Below are positions 43,736 through 52,771 of a stretch of DNA of 64,000 bases, in pieces. Below the pieces are notes generated by a model. It had not been told where the DNA came from, did no database searches, and was given only the letters and a program-made list of their open reading frames with translations. The stretch spans positions 648,409-712,408 of the forward strand of contig NZ_CP059599.1 in NCBI RefSeq assembly GCF_022369455.1, written 5' to 3'. The translations under genes and the position numbers were made by a program. Source of the stretch: Campylobacter sp. RM5004. Lineage in GTDB: Bacteria > Campylobacterota > Campylobacteria > Campylobacterales > Campylobacteraceae. Position 1 is the stretch's first letter. The number at the start of each line of letters is the position of its first letter.

Positions 43736-46285
43736 ATGCAAAGTTATTATAAATTTATAGAACTTTTAAAAGAACATTATGTGAGATTTAAACCAAAAGA
43801 TGATGATTTATATAGCAAAACAAATGGTTTTGATAATTATCTAAATATAAAAAATAGACATTTTCAAGCAATAAAAAGCTTTTTAGAAACACAAAGCGTA
43901 TCAAATGATATTGCAAACAAACTTTATGATTTTTTTAGCTCATACTTAAATGCTAGTGGAACACCATTTTTTATAAAAACCCCACTTCATAAAAACATTT
44001 ATGCTCCAGTATATAATAATAGCGATGATGTAAGTCTTTTTTATAAAACTAAAGACCTTTATTATGTAAAATCAGACACTATTTATAAAAATATAAGTTT
44101 AGAGTATAAAAAGTATACCATACACATATTAGCACAAAATCTAGAGCAAAAAAAGGATAATAATAAAAGCAACAAAGAAATAGACCTAGAATTATTAAGC
44201 ATAGAAGGAAACAATATTAATTTTAATGCAAAATTTATGGCAAAGAAAAAAAATAATTATGATAATATAAAAAAAGAAATTAAAAAAACTCTAAAAATAG
44301 ACTTTGGTGAAGATGAATACAAAGCAATAAAACAAGAGTTTAAAAAGCAAAATACTATTGATTTTTTTATCCATAAAAACGCAGAAAAGTTTTTAAAAGA
44401 ACAATTTGATTTATTTATATACCACTATTTTTACAAGGATTTGACACTCGATACGCAATGGAGTGATGAAAGGCTTGAAGAATTAAAAAACCTAAAATTA
44501 ATTGCTTATAAAATTATAGAACTTATAGCAAAGCTTGAAAACGAAGTGCTAAGAATTTGGCTAAAACCTAAGTTTGTAAAGAAATTAAACTATGTATTTA
44601 GCTTAGATTTATTAAAAGGATTAGAAAAAGAAATTGTCAGTGATGAAGGGTTTGAAACTCAGCTTAAAGAATGGCAAGAGTTAGGGATGAATTACGAGAG
44701 TTTTGATAGCACCTTGCCGCTTGATACTAAACATTTTAGCCCTAAAATACGAGAGAAAATCTTAAGTCATTTTGATAATCTAAGCGAGATTTTAAACGGA
44801 GAGCTTATAAAAAGCGATAATTTTAACGCTCTAAATACCCTTAAAAACAAATATCGTGGCAAGGTAAAGTGTATCTACATAGACCCACCTTACAATACTA
44901 CAAATGATGATTTTGTATATTTTGATAAGTTTAATCACGCTACATGGCTAAGTTTTATGCGTGATAGACTAGTTTTAGCAAGAGAGTTTTTAAGTGATGA
45001 TGGGGCGATTTTCGTTCAATGTGATGATAATGAGCAAGCAAGGCTAAAACTTTTAATGGATGAAGTATTTGGGAAGGAGAATTATTATACAAATATAACT
45101 TGCAAGGTTAAAGCACCTAGTGGTTTAGGTAGTGGAAATAGAGCAATATTTGATTGCTCTGAATATATTTTATTATATGCTAAAAATATTGAAAAATTTA
45201 ATTTTAATATTACAAAAATTACAACTTCAGTAGTTGGTAGCAATGAAGATAAAACTAAAGATAATTATAAAAGTATATTTAAGAAATTTGATATAAAAAA
45301 ATTAGAAAAGATTGATGATTTTGAAAATTTATATTATTTGGATAATTTAAATTATCAAATAGAAACTATTAAAAAATCTGATATTGACGAGTTGTTTTAT
45401 TATAACAATATAGATAATATCTTTAGAACTGCACCTACTAATAATCAGTTAATTTTTAGGTTAAAGGAAAAATTTGGAGATTTAAAAAATAAATTATTCG
45501 TTGAGTTAGATGTAAATAATGAAATTAAGCGAATGTTTTATAATGGCGAAGATGTGTTAATGCTTAAAAATTACACAGAATTAGATAATAAGGAAAAAAA
45601 GGTCTTAAAGTTAGATTATATAACTAATATTTTTTATGATGATTTGTGGCAAGGTATTTCTAAAGAGGGCGGAGTTACTTTAAATAATGGTAAAAAACCA
45701 GAAAGATTAATAAAAGATATTTTAAAGATTTCTACTAACGAAAACGACCTTGTGATGGATTTTCATTTAGGTAGTGGGACTACAGCGGCTGTTGCTCATA
45801 AAATGAATAGGCTTTATATAGGTATTGAATTAGGCGAATATTTTTATAGCACTACACTGCCAAGACTAAAAAAGGTAATAAATGCTGAGCAAGGTGGTAT
45901 TAGTAAAACACTTGATTTTAATGGTGGTGGAGCTTTTGTATATTATGAGTTAGAAAGCTATGAAGAAGCCTTAAGAGAGTGTGAGTATGTAAGTGATGAT
46001 TTGGGTTTGATTGATTATAAAAAATCAAGAAAGCTTATAAAGTCTTTAGATAAAAAAGAAAAGCTTTATATAGATTTAAAACACGAATATTTTAAGGACT
46101 TAGATATTTTCACTTCATTTGCAAATATTTACGGGCTTAGTATTATCTCTTATGAGATTAAAAACAATGAGCTTTATATAAATACTAGCGATAATAAAAG
46201 CTATTGTATGAAGGATTTGGATTTAGGCACTTATACAAAATTAAGAGATTATTTATGGTGGAAGAGTGATGAGCAAGAAAAATGA
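43736..46285 (+). CDS. mod: Type III restriction-modification DNA methyltransferase (Mod)
   Basis: 849 residues. DPPYNT (about residue 382) comes before FHLGSGTTAAVAH (about 676), the order of beta-class N6-adenine methyltransferases such as type III Mod. The region between, about residues 450-650, is the target-recognition part and is richer in Asn, Asp and Lys. No long simple repeat that would allow phase variation was seen. It overlaps res by 17 nt. Confidence 0.9.
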   Translation: MQSYYKFIELLKEHYVRFKPKDDDLYSKTNGFDNYLNIKNRHFQAIKSFLETQSVSNDIANKLYDFFSSYLNASGTPFFIKTPLHKNIYAPVYNNSDDVSLFYKTKDLYYVKSDTIYKNISLEYKKYTIHILAQNLEQKKDNNKSNKEIDLELLSIEGNNINFNAKFMAKKKNNYDNIKKEIKKTLKIDFGEDEYKAIKQEFKKQNTIDFFIHKNAEKFLKEQFDLFIYHYFYKDLTLDTQWSDERLEELKNLKLIAYKIIELIAKLENEVLRIWLKPKFVKKLNYVFSLDLLKGLEKEIVSDEGFETQLKEWQELGMNYESFDSTLPLDTKHFSPKIREKILSHFDNLSEILNGELIKSDNFNALNTLKNKYRGKVKCIYIDPPYNTTNDDFVYFDKFNHATWLSFMRDRLVLAREFLSDDGAIFVQCDDNEQARLKLLMDEVFGKENYYTNITCKVKAPSGLGSGNRAIFDCSEYILLYAKNIEKFNFNITKITTSVVGSNEDKTKDNYKSIFKKFDIKKLEKIDDFENLYYLDNLNYQIETIKKSDIDELFYYNNIDNIFRTAPTNNQLIFRLKEKFGDLKNKLFVELDVNNEIKRMFYNGEDVLMLKNYTELDNKEKKVLKLDYITNIFYDDLWQGISKEGGVTLNNGKKPERLIKDILKISTNENDLVMDFHLGSGTTAAVAHKMNRLYIGIELGEYFYSTTLPRLKKVINAEQGGISKTLDFNGGGAFVYYELESYEEALRECEYVSDDLGLIDYKKSRKLIKSLDKKEKLYIDLKHEYFKDLDIFTSFANIYGLSIISYEIKNNELYINTSDNKSYCMKDLDLGTYTKLRDYLWWKSDEQEK

Positions 46286-48995
46286 AGATAAACAAATACC
46301 TTTAAGGCTAAGCGAGTATTTAAAATATATTGATGAGTATGATTTTATAAAAGATATTGATGAGTATGATTTTATAAAAGATATTGATGATAAATTAGGA
46401 GATAAAAGTCTTTTTGATTATCAATTAAATGCTGTAAAAAATGCTTTAAAAGTACTTAGATTATATCAGAGTAGTGATGAGTATAGTTTTTATGAGGGTA
46501 TTTATAAAAACTATGGTATAGATAAAAGTGATATCAATAAAGCTTCTTTTTGGATGGCAACGGGAAGTGGTAAAACTATCGTAATGGTAAAGCTGATAAA
46601 AGAAATATACCAAGCTATAAAAGATGGTTTTATAAAAGATAAGCCTATGCTTATTTTAGCACCTACTGATATCATCTTAAACCAAATAAAAAAAGAATTA
46701 TTGTTAAATGGTTTAGACCCTAAAGAACTAGATGAGAAAAATTTGGCAACACCTAGTTTATTTAAAAATGATGTGTTTTTGTTTAGAAGTGATTTGTTAG
46801 ATGATGGGGAGAATGTATCTAAAAGTAATGATGGTAAGAGAAAAGACTATAATGATTTTTTACAAGATGATGGTTGGTATATATTTTTAGATGAAGCTCA
46901 TAGGGGTAATAATGATTCCAAAAGAAAAGTCTATATAAAAGAACTTAGTAATGGTTTTAAAGAAAAAGGTTTTATATTTAACTTTTCGGCTACTTTTACT
47001 GATGATGTAGATAAGCTAACATGTGCTTATGATTATAATTTAAGCAAATTTAATTTAAGTGGATATGGAAAAGAAATAGTTTTATTTGATAATGAATTGA
47101 AGATAGATAAAGATAGTGAAGAAGAATTGAGATTAGAGCATGTTTTAAAAAGCTTTTTGGTATTTTCTCTAGTTAAAAAAAGTAAAAAATTGATAAAAGA
47201 TAAAACACTAACTTATCATAATCCTTTGATGATAGTGGTAAGTGATAAAGTTGATACAAGTGATGCGGGAATAAAGATATATTTTAAAGCTGTTAAGAAA
47301 ATAATTGAAAATAGTTTTGATTTATATGCATTAAAAGAGAAATTAAAATTAGAATTACAAGGGTTGAAAACTCAGTTTTCTAGTTACACTTTAAATAGTG
47401 TTTTTATAGATTTGATAAACGAAATTGATGAGAACGATATGAAAAAATATGTTTTTCATGATGGTTTGGTAAATGGTTTAGAAGCTTGTAAAATTAGTAA
47501 AAATCAAAGAGAAATAGTAGTGAAAAGTAAAAACTCATCAAAGCCATTTTTGCTTATTAATATTGGTGACAATAAGGAGTGGAAAGACTTTTTATGTGAT
47601 GATTTGGGGATTGAGGTAGGAAATGAGTTATCGGATGGATATTTTGATAAGATAAATGAAGATATATCTCCTATAAATATAATGCTAGGCTCAAAAGTCT
47701 TTAGTGAGGGATGGGATAGTAATCGTGTAAATGAGATTTTATTTTTAAATATAGGTAGCAAAGACGCTATAAAGTATGTAACTCAAACTATCGGGCGTGG
47801 TGTTAGAATAGAGCCTAAAAAAGGGGATAAAAAACGCAAAGAAAATACAGGTATAGAAACGCTTTTTGTAATGGCTAGTGATAGTAGCGGAGTAAAGCAA
47901 ATCCTAAGCGGTTTTAAAATGATGCAAGGTAATACAAAGGCTTTAGTAGGATTTCAAAAAACTAACGCTTATAAAGAGCCAAAAATTCCTATTTATACAA
48001 ATTTAGACACAAGAGCAAAATTAAAATTAAGCAATAACGATTTGGATAATTTGCGTAAATATGTGAATGATTTTGATAATGATGTATTATATTTTTATGA
48101 TGATTTATGCGATGAATTAGGGGTAAAAATAATTGATGAGATAAAAGATGAAAGTAAAAATGAGCTTTTTGAAAGAGGCGTGAGTGTGAATTATTTTCAA
48201 AATGATAAAGTAAATTTAAAAAAAATCTATCAAACAATAAAATCAAAAGCTAAAAAACTAGAAGGATTTAAAGTGATTAATGATGAGATAAAGCATTTTA
48301 ATGAATTTAGTGCTATTTTAAGCGATGATATTGTAAAAAGCATAAACTCTAAAATAAAAGAGGTTTTAAAAAGCGTTGGTAAAAAACCTTATAGTGATGA
48401 TGAATTAAAAGAAAAATTTAATAAAGGTGAAATTAATTTAGATGAATTGATGGAGTTAAAAAACACTAAACCACTAAATGAGCTTGCTTCTAAAGATGAT
48501 TATTTAATTAGTGCAAAACTACAAAGTCATTATTATCTACCCATGATTAAAAAAGAAAATGATGACAAAATAAGTTATTGTATAAGTGTAAAAAGTGAAA
48601 TAGAGTTTTTGAATGATTTGGAAATAAATTTAGTAGATTGTAAAGTTTTAAAAAATAGCGAATGGGGTTTTAGTAGAATTGTTGAAAATGTAGATGATAT
48701 TTATATCCCTTATTTTGATACACAAAGTCAAATTTATAGAAAATTTTATCCTGATTTTATCTTTTGGCTAAAGGATAAAATAAGTGGAATTGAAAGCATA
48801 TATTTTATAGACCCAAAAGGCTTAACGCGTGGGCAAAATCCTATAGATAAAATAAAAGGATTTGAGAGTATTTTCAGCAAAAATGGTGCTACTCATAATG
48901 ATATAAAAGTATATTTATATTATTACAATAATAAAGATACCTTGCCTAGCTATGAAGACTATGTAAAAGGTAATATTTTAGATATCTTTTGTTAA
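46269..48995 (+). CDS. res: Type III restriction enzyme (Res), helicase-nuclease
   Basis: 908 residues from the ATG at 46269 (a GTG at 46266 is also possible). Walker A MATGSGKTIVM, DEAH-type FLDEAHRGN, motif III FNFSATF and TQTIGRGVRIEPKKG motif VI give an SF2 translocase; the C-terminal PDFIFWLKDK...YFIDPKG is a PD-(D/E)xK nuclease. It cuts foreign DNA together with Mod. An unusual exact 27-bp duplication is near the N-terminus. Confidence 0.92.
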   Translation: MSKKNEDKQIPLRLSEYLKYIDEYDFIKDIDEYDFIKDIDDKLGDKSLFDYQLNAVKNALKVLRLYQSSDEYSFYEGIYKNYGIDKSDINKASFWMATGSGKTIVMVKLIKEIYQAIKDGFIKDKPMLILAPTDIILNQIKKELLLNGLDPKELDEKNLATPSLFKNDVFLFRSDLLDDGENVSKSNDGKRKDYNDFLQDDGWYIFLDEAHRGNNDSKRKVYIKELSNGFKEKGFIFNFSATFTDDVDKLTCAYDYNLSKFNLSGYGKEIVLFDNELKIDKDSEEELRLEHVLKSFLVFSLVKKSKKLIKDKTLTYHNPLMIVVSDKVDTSDAGIKIYFKAVKKIIENSFDLYALKEKLKLELQGLKTQFSSYTLNSVFIDLINEIDENDMKKYVFHDGLVNGLEACKISKNQREIVVKSKNSSKPFLLINIGDNKEWKDFLCDDLGIEVGNELSDGYFDKINEDISPINIMLGSKVFSEGWDSNRVNEILFLNIGSKDAIKYVTQTIGRGVRIEPKKGDKKRKENTGIETLFVMASDSSGVKQILSGFKMMQGNTKALVGFQKTNAYKEPKIPIYTNLDTRAKLKLSNNDLDNLRKYVNDFDNDVLYFYDDLCDELGVKIIDEIKDESKNELFERGVSVNYFQNDKVNLKKIYQTIKSKAKKLEGFKVINDEIKHFNEFSAILSDDIVKSINSKIKEVLKSVGKKPYSDDELKEKFNKGEINLDELMELKNTKPLNELASKDDYLISAKLQSHYYLPMIKKENDDKISYCISVKSEIEFLNDLEINLVDCKVLKNSEWGFSRIVENVDDIYIPYFDTQSQIYRKFYPDFIFWLKDKISGIESIYFIDPKGLTRGQNPIDKIKGFESIFSKNGATHNDIKVYLYYYNNKDTLPSYEDYVKGNILDIFC
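46332..46385 (+). repeat. 27-bp in-frame tandem duplication in res
   Basis: Two identical 27-nt units in tandem code for DEYDFIKDI twice near residues 22-39 of Res. The reading frame is kept. Both units are exact, so the duplication looks recent. Confidence 0.9.
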
Positions 48996-49003
48996 TTTTT
49001 TTG

Positions 49004-49036
49004 GAATTTGAATTAGGAAATTCCTATTTCAAATTC
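49004..49036. terminator. Bidirectional terminator from two inverted dispersed repeats
   Basis: GAATTTGAATTAGGAA (49004-49019) and TTCCTATTTCAAATTC (49021-49036) form a near-perfect stem with minimal spacer between convergent res and ccoI. The minus-strand copy supplies the last codons and the TAG stop of ccoI. Confidence 0.8.
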
Positions 49037-51363
49037 TTGATTTTTTTGGCGTAGCTTTTAATTCTTGTAGAGTTGATTATCACGCAGATTGAACTAAGCG
49101 ACATAAATATACTTGCGATTAGTGGGTTTATAAGTCCATTGAAAGCTAATGGAATGCTTATGATATTGTATAAAAAGCTTAAAGCTAGATTTGTCTTAAT
49201 TAATTTATATGTTTTTGTAGCTAATAAATGAGAGTTTTTAATACCTATTAATTTATTATCAAGCATAACAATATCACTTGAATTTAGAGCTAAATTACTA
49301 GCGTTTTTAAAGCTAATTCCAACAAGCGCAAGTTTTAATGCTAATGCGTCATTTATGCCATCGCCTACCATTAAAACTTTGTTATTTTTGCTAAAGTTTT
49401 CAATCGTTTTTAACTTATCTTCAGGCAAACATTCATAATAATATTCGCTAATTCCTAGCTCGTTTGCTATTTTTTCACAAGGTTTTTGCTTATCTCCTGA
49501 GAGCATTACTATTTTTATATTAGATGATTTTAAATAATTAATTAGATTTAGTGCATCATTACTAATTACATTAGAAAATATAAAATGCTCTAAAATTTCA
49601 TCATTTTTAGCGAAAAACACTTCGGTTTCATTCTTTGAAATCGCATTTATATTGTATTGTTTTAGTAGTTTTGCTGAGCCAAAAATATATTTAATTCCGT
49701 TTTCAAATTCCGCCAAAACTCCTAAGCCATTTAGCTGAATTAGATTAAAATCCTTTTCGCTTGGTTTTATATCTTTTAAATACTCGTTTAGTGAGCTTGC
49801 GATTATGTGATTGTTTTTATTTAAAATCGCTTTTAATATGCTTTTATCATTATCATTTAGATTAATACTGCTTAATAATTCAAGTTTTGATTTTGATAAT
49901 ACCCCTGTTTTATCAAATACAGCCATATTTATTTTGCTAAGATTTTCAATAAAACTTGCGTTTTTAAATAATACTTTAAGCTTTAAAGCTTCGTGAATAC
50001 ATAAAATATTTCCAACAGGAGCACTAAGTGCTAAAGCACATGGACATGCGATTATTAATAAACTTACACTTCTAATAATAGCTTCATTTATATTAGAAAT
50101 ATTATATAAAAAGCACAAAAATGCAATGCTAAAAATCGCATAACAAAAATAAACTCCGATTTTATCTGTTAGTCTTTCAAGGTTTGATTTTTTTGTTTTA
50201 TTTAATAAATTTGCTAATTTATTAATATAACTATCATTAAAAGTGCAGCTTGCAATATAATCAAAACTAGCACATTCAACCACGCTAGCACTTTTGATAA
50301 AATCACCTTTTTTAATATTTACTAATTCACTTTCGCCTGTAATTGCGCTAAGGTTTAATTTAGCATCATTTAAAGCATATCCATCAATTAAGATTTTATC
50401 TCCTAAAAATACTCTTAAAACATCATCTTTTTTAATATTTGTAACGCTGATTTTTTCTATATTTTCACCTTTAATCACATTTACACTAGCGTTTAATAAA
50501 TCGCTTAAAAAATCAATATTTTCTAAAGCTTGTTTTCTTGCGAGTTGTTCTAAAAATCTTCCTATAAAAACAAAGCAAATAATCATAGCAACGCTATCAA
50601 AATAAACATAAGGAAGCCTTTTAAACATCGCAATAATGCTATAAATATAAACAAGACTAGCACCCGCAGTTACTAAGCAATCCATATTTAATATTTTGTT
50701 TTTAAGGGCTAAATAAGCGCTTTTAAACATTGATGAAGCACTATAAAAAAGAACAGGAGTGCATAATACAAACTCCGCAAAATTAATAATATCTTGAATG
50801 CTTTGCTCCATACTAGAAAAATACCCAGCATATCTTGCTATGCTAAGCCACATAATATTCATAACACAAGCAATTGCTACTATTAGCCTTGAATAAAACT
50901 CAATATGGGTTTTTTTAGCTTTTGTCGTAGTGCTTGGATTAAAGGCTAGGGGAGTGTAGCCAAGAGATATGATGGTATTTAAAATATCTTTTGCATTAGT
51001 GATTAGGGGATTATATTCTATACTAGCTCTTTTTGTATGATAGTTTATATCAATTTCTAAAACGCCTTCGTTTTTTAAAAGCATTTTTTCAATGAGCCAA
51101 ACACAAGCAATGCAATGCAAATTATCAATTAAAATTAAAATTTTTTCATAATTTTCTTCTTTTTGTATGAAAAACGAGTGTTCATCATAAGAAATTTTCT
51201 CATCTACTTTAGATAAATTAGTGGCATTTTTATAAAATTCTTCTAAATTGTTTTCATTTATTAGATTATAAACATTTTTACAGCCATTACAACAAAACAC
51301 CTTTTCGCCTTGAAAAATCATACTTTTTTCATCAAAATCTAACCTACAATGAAAACACTTCAA
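49024..51363 (-). CDS. ccoI: Copper P1B-type ATPase for cbb3 oxidase assembly (CcoI/FixI)
   Basis: About 779 residues from a TTG at 51363 that has AAGGAA upstream. N-terminal Cys cluster (CFHCRLDF and CCNGCKNVY), a metal-binding HCIACVW motif, CPCALAL in the translocation helix, the phosphorylation site DKTGVLSKSK, and GDGINDALAL. The N-terminal zinc-ribbon-like part is typical of FixI/CcoI, which loads copper for cbb3 cytochrome oxidase. CcoS, its usual partner, is fused to GmhB upstream. Its C-terminus KNLK and stop are encoded by the dispersed repeat. Confidence 0.9.
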   Translation of the reverse strand: MKCFHCRLDFDEKSMIFQGEKVFCCNGCKNVYNLINENNLEEFYKNATNLSKVDEKISYDEHSFFIQKEENYEKILILIDNLHCIACVWLIEKMLLKNEGVLEIDINYHTKRASIEYNPLITNAKDILNTIISLGYTPLAFNPSTTTKAKKTHIEFYSRLIVAIACVMNIMWLSIARYAGYFSSMEQSIQDIINFAEFVLCTPVLFYSASSMFKSAYLALKNKILNMDCLVTAGASLVYIYSIIAMFKRLPYVYFDSVAMIICFVFIGRFLEQLARKQALENIDFLSDLLNASVNVIKGENIEKISVTNIKKDDVLRVFLGDKILIDGYALNDAKLNLSAITGESELVNIKKGDFIKSASVVECASFDYIASCTFNDSYINKLANLLNKTKKSNLERLTDKIGVYFCYAIFSIAFLCFLYNISNINEAIIRSVSLLIIACPCALALSAPVGNILCIHEALKLKVLFKNASFIENLSKINMAVFDKTGVLSKSKLELLSSINLNDNDKSILKAILNKNNHIIASSLNEYLKDIKPSEKDFNLIQLNGLGVLAEFENGIKYIFGSAKLLKQYNINAISKNETEVFFAKNDEILEHFIFSNVISNDALNLINYLKSSNIKIVMLSGDKQKPCEKIANELGISEYYYECLPEDKLKTIENFSKNNKVLMVGDGINDALALKLALVGISFKNASNLALNSSDIVMLDNKLIGIKNSHLLATKTYKLIKTNLALSFLYNIISIPLAFNGLINPLIASIFMSLSSICVIINSTRIKSYAKKIKNLK

Positions 51364-51383
51364 GATAATTTCCTTTAATTTTA

Positions 51384-51412
51384 TTGACAATTTTATTTTT
51401 AATTTATAAAAT
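51384..51412 (+). promoter_or_regulatory. Promoter of rho
   Basis: TTGACA (51384-51389) and TAAAAT (51407-51412) with 17 nt between, about 38 nt before the rho start. Confidence 0.65.
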
Positions 51413-51450
51413 AATTTTTAATACTTCGTTTTTTACAAATAAGGAAATCA

Positions 51451-52770
51451 ATGGATAAAGATATACAAACAGAACAAAAGCAAGATAAAAAAAATCAAAA
51501 AAAGCATATTCCAGTAGATGGATATAAAATAGAAGAATTAAAACTACTAACTCTTGAAAAATTAATAGAAATCGCAAACGAAGCTGGTGTAGAAAACCCT
51601 ATGGAGTTTAGAAGACAAGAGCTTATGTTTGAGATATTAAAAGCTCAGACTAAAAAAGGTGGCTTTATTCTTTTTACAGGTATTTTAGAAATTAATCAAG
51701 AAGGTTATGGCTTCTTAAGAGCAATGGATGCAAATTTAAGTGATAGTGCAAACGATGCTTATGTAAGTAATTCTCAGATTAAAAAGTTTGCTTTAAGGGT
51801 TGGAGATATTGTTACAGGTCAAGTAAGAGAACCAAGAGAGCAAGAAAAGTATTATGCTTTACTTAAGATCGAAGCTATTAATTATCTTCCTTTAGCAGAA
51901 GCTAAAAAAAGAGCTTTATTTGATAACCTTACTCCTATATTTCCTACTGAAAAACTACAACTTGAGTATGACCCATTAAAGCTAACTGGTAGGGTGCTTG
52001 ATTTATTCACTCCTATTGGAAAAGGACAGCGTGGGCTAATAGTTGCACCTCCTAGAACAGGTAAAACTGAGCTTATGAAAGAGCTTGCAACTGCAATTGC
52101 AAAAAATCATCCAGAAAGTCAATTAATAGTTCTTTTAATTGATGAGCGTCCTGAAGAAGTAACTGATATGCAAAGATGTGTTAAAGGCGAAGTTTTTAGT
52201 TCTACATTTGATCAACCAGCATTAAATCACGTGCGTGTAGCAGAGCTTGTAATTGAAAAAGCTAAGCGTTTAGTAGAAATGGGAAAAGATGTAATCATTT
52301 TACTTGATAGTATCACAAGACTTGCAAGGGCATATAATACTGCAACTCCAAGTAGTGGCAAGGTTTTAAGTGGTGGTGTTGATGCAAATGCTCTTCATAA
52401 ACCAAAGAGATTTTTTGGAGCTGCTAGAAATATAGAGCATGGTGGAAGCTTAACGATAGTTGCAACAGCTTTAATTGATACAGGTTCAAGAATGGATGAT
52501 GTGATTTTTGAAGAGTTTAAGGGAACAGGAAATAGCGAAATTGTTCTTGATAGAAATATTTCAGATAGAAGAATTTATCCAGCAATTAATATAACCAAGA
52601 GTGGAACAAGAAAAGAAGAATTATTGCAAGGTCCAATTAATTTACCTAAGATTTGGGCAATTAGATCAGCAATGAATTCTATGGAAGATGTTGAAGCGCT
52701 TAAGTTCTTATATGCAAAAATGCTAAAAACTCAAAATAATGAAGAATTATTATCAGGATTAAACGAATAA
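51451..52770 (+). CDS. rho: Transcription termination factor Rho
   Basis: 439 residues: N-terminal helical and cold-shock-like RNA-binding domains ([15 protein letters not shown]), then the hexameric ATPase with Walker [24 protein letters not shown] and the Q-loop/R-loop region ([29 protein letters not shown]). Acts on transcripts in the cytoplasm. Followed by dnaX after 1 nt. Confidence 0.97.
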   Translation: MDKDIQTEQKQDKKNQKKHIPVDGYKIEELKLLTLEKLIEIANEAGVENPMEFRRQELMFEILKAQTKKGGFILFTGILEINQEGYGFLRAMDANLSDSANDAYVSNSQIKKFALRVGDIVTGQVREPREQEKYYALLKIEAINYLPLAEAKKRALFDNLTPIFPTEKLQLEYDPLKLTGRVLDLFTPIGKGQRGLIVAPPRTGKTELMKELATAIAKNHPESQLIVLLIDERPEEVTDMQRCVKGEVFSSTFDQPALNHVRVAELVIEKAKRLVEMGKDVIILLDSITRLARAYNTATPSSGKVLSGGVDANALHKPKRFFGAARNIEHGGSLTIVATALIDTGSRMDDVIFEEFKGTGNSEIVLDRNISDRRIYPAINITKSGTRKEELLQGPINLPKIWAIRSAMNSMEDVEALKFLYAKMLKTQNNEELLSGLNE

Positions 52771-52771
52771 T

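Noticed and set aside
43736..46285. Phase variation of mod by simple repeats
   Set aside because: The longest A runs I saw are seven or eight bases and no tetra- or pentamer array is present.
47504..48246. Minus-strand open frames inside res
   Set aside because: Antisense shadows without ribosome sites; res has full helicase and nuclease motifs here.
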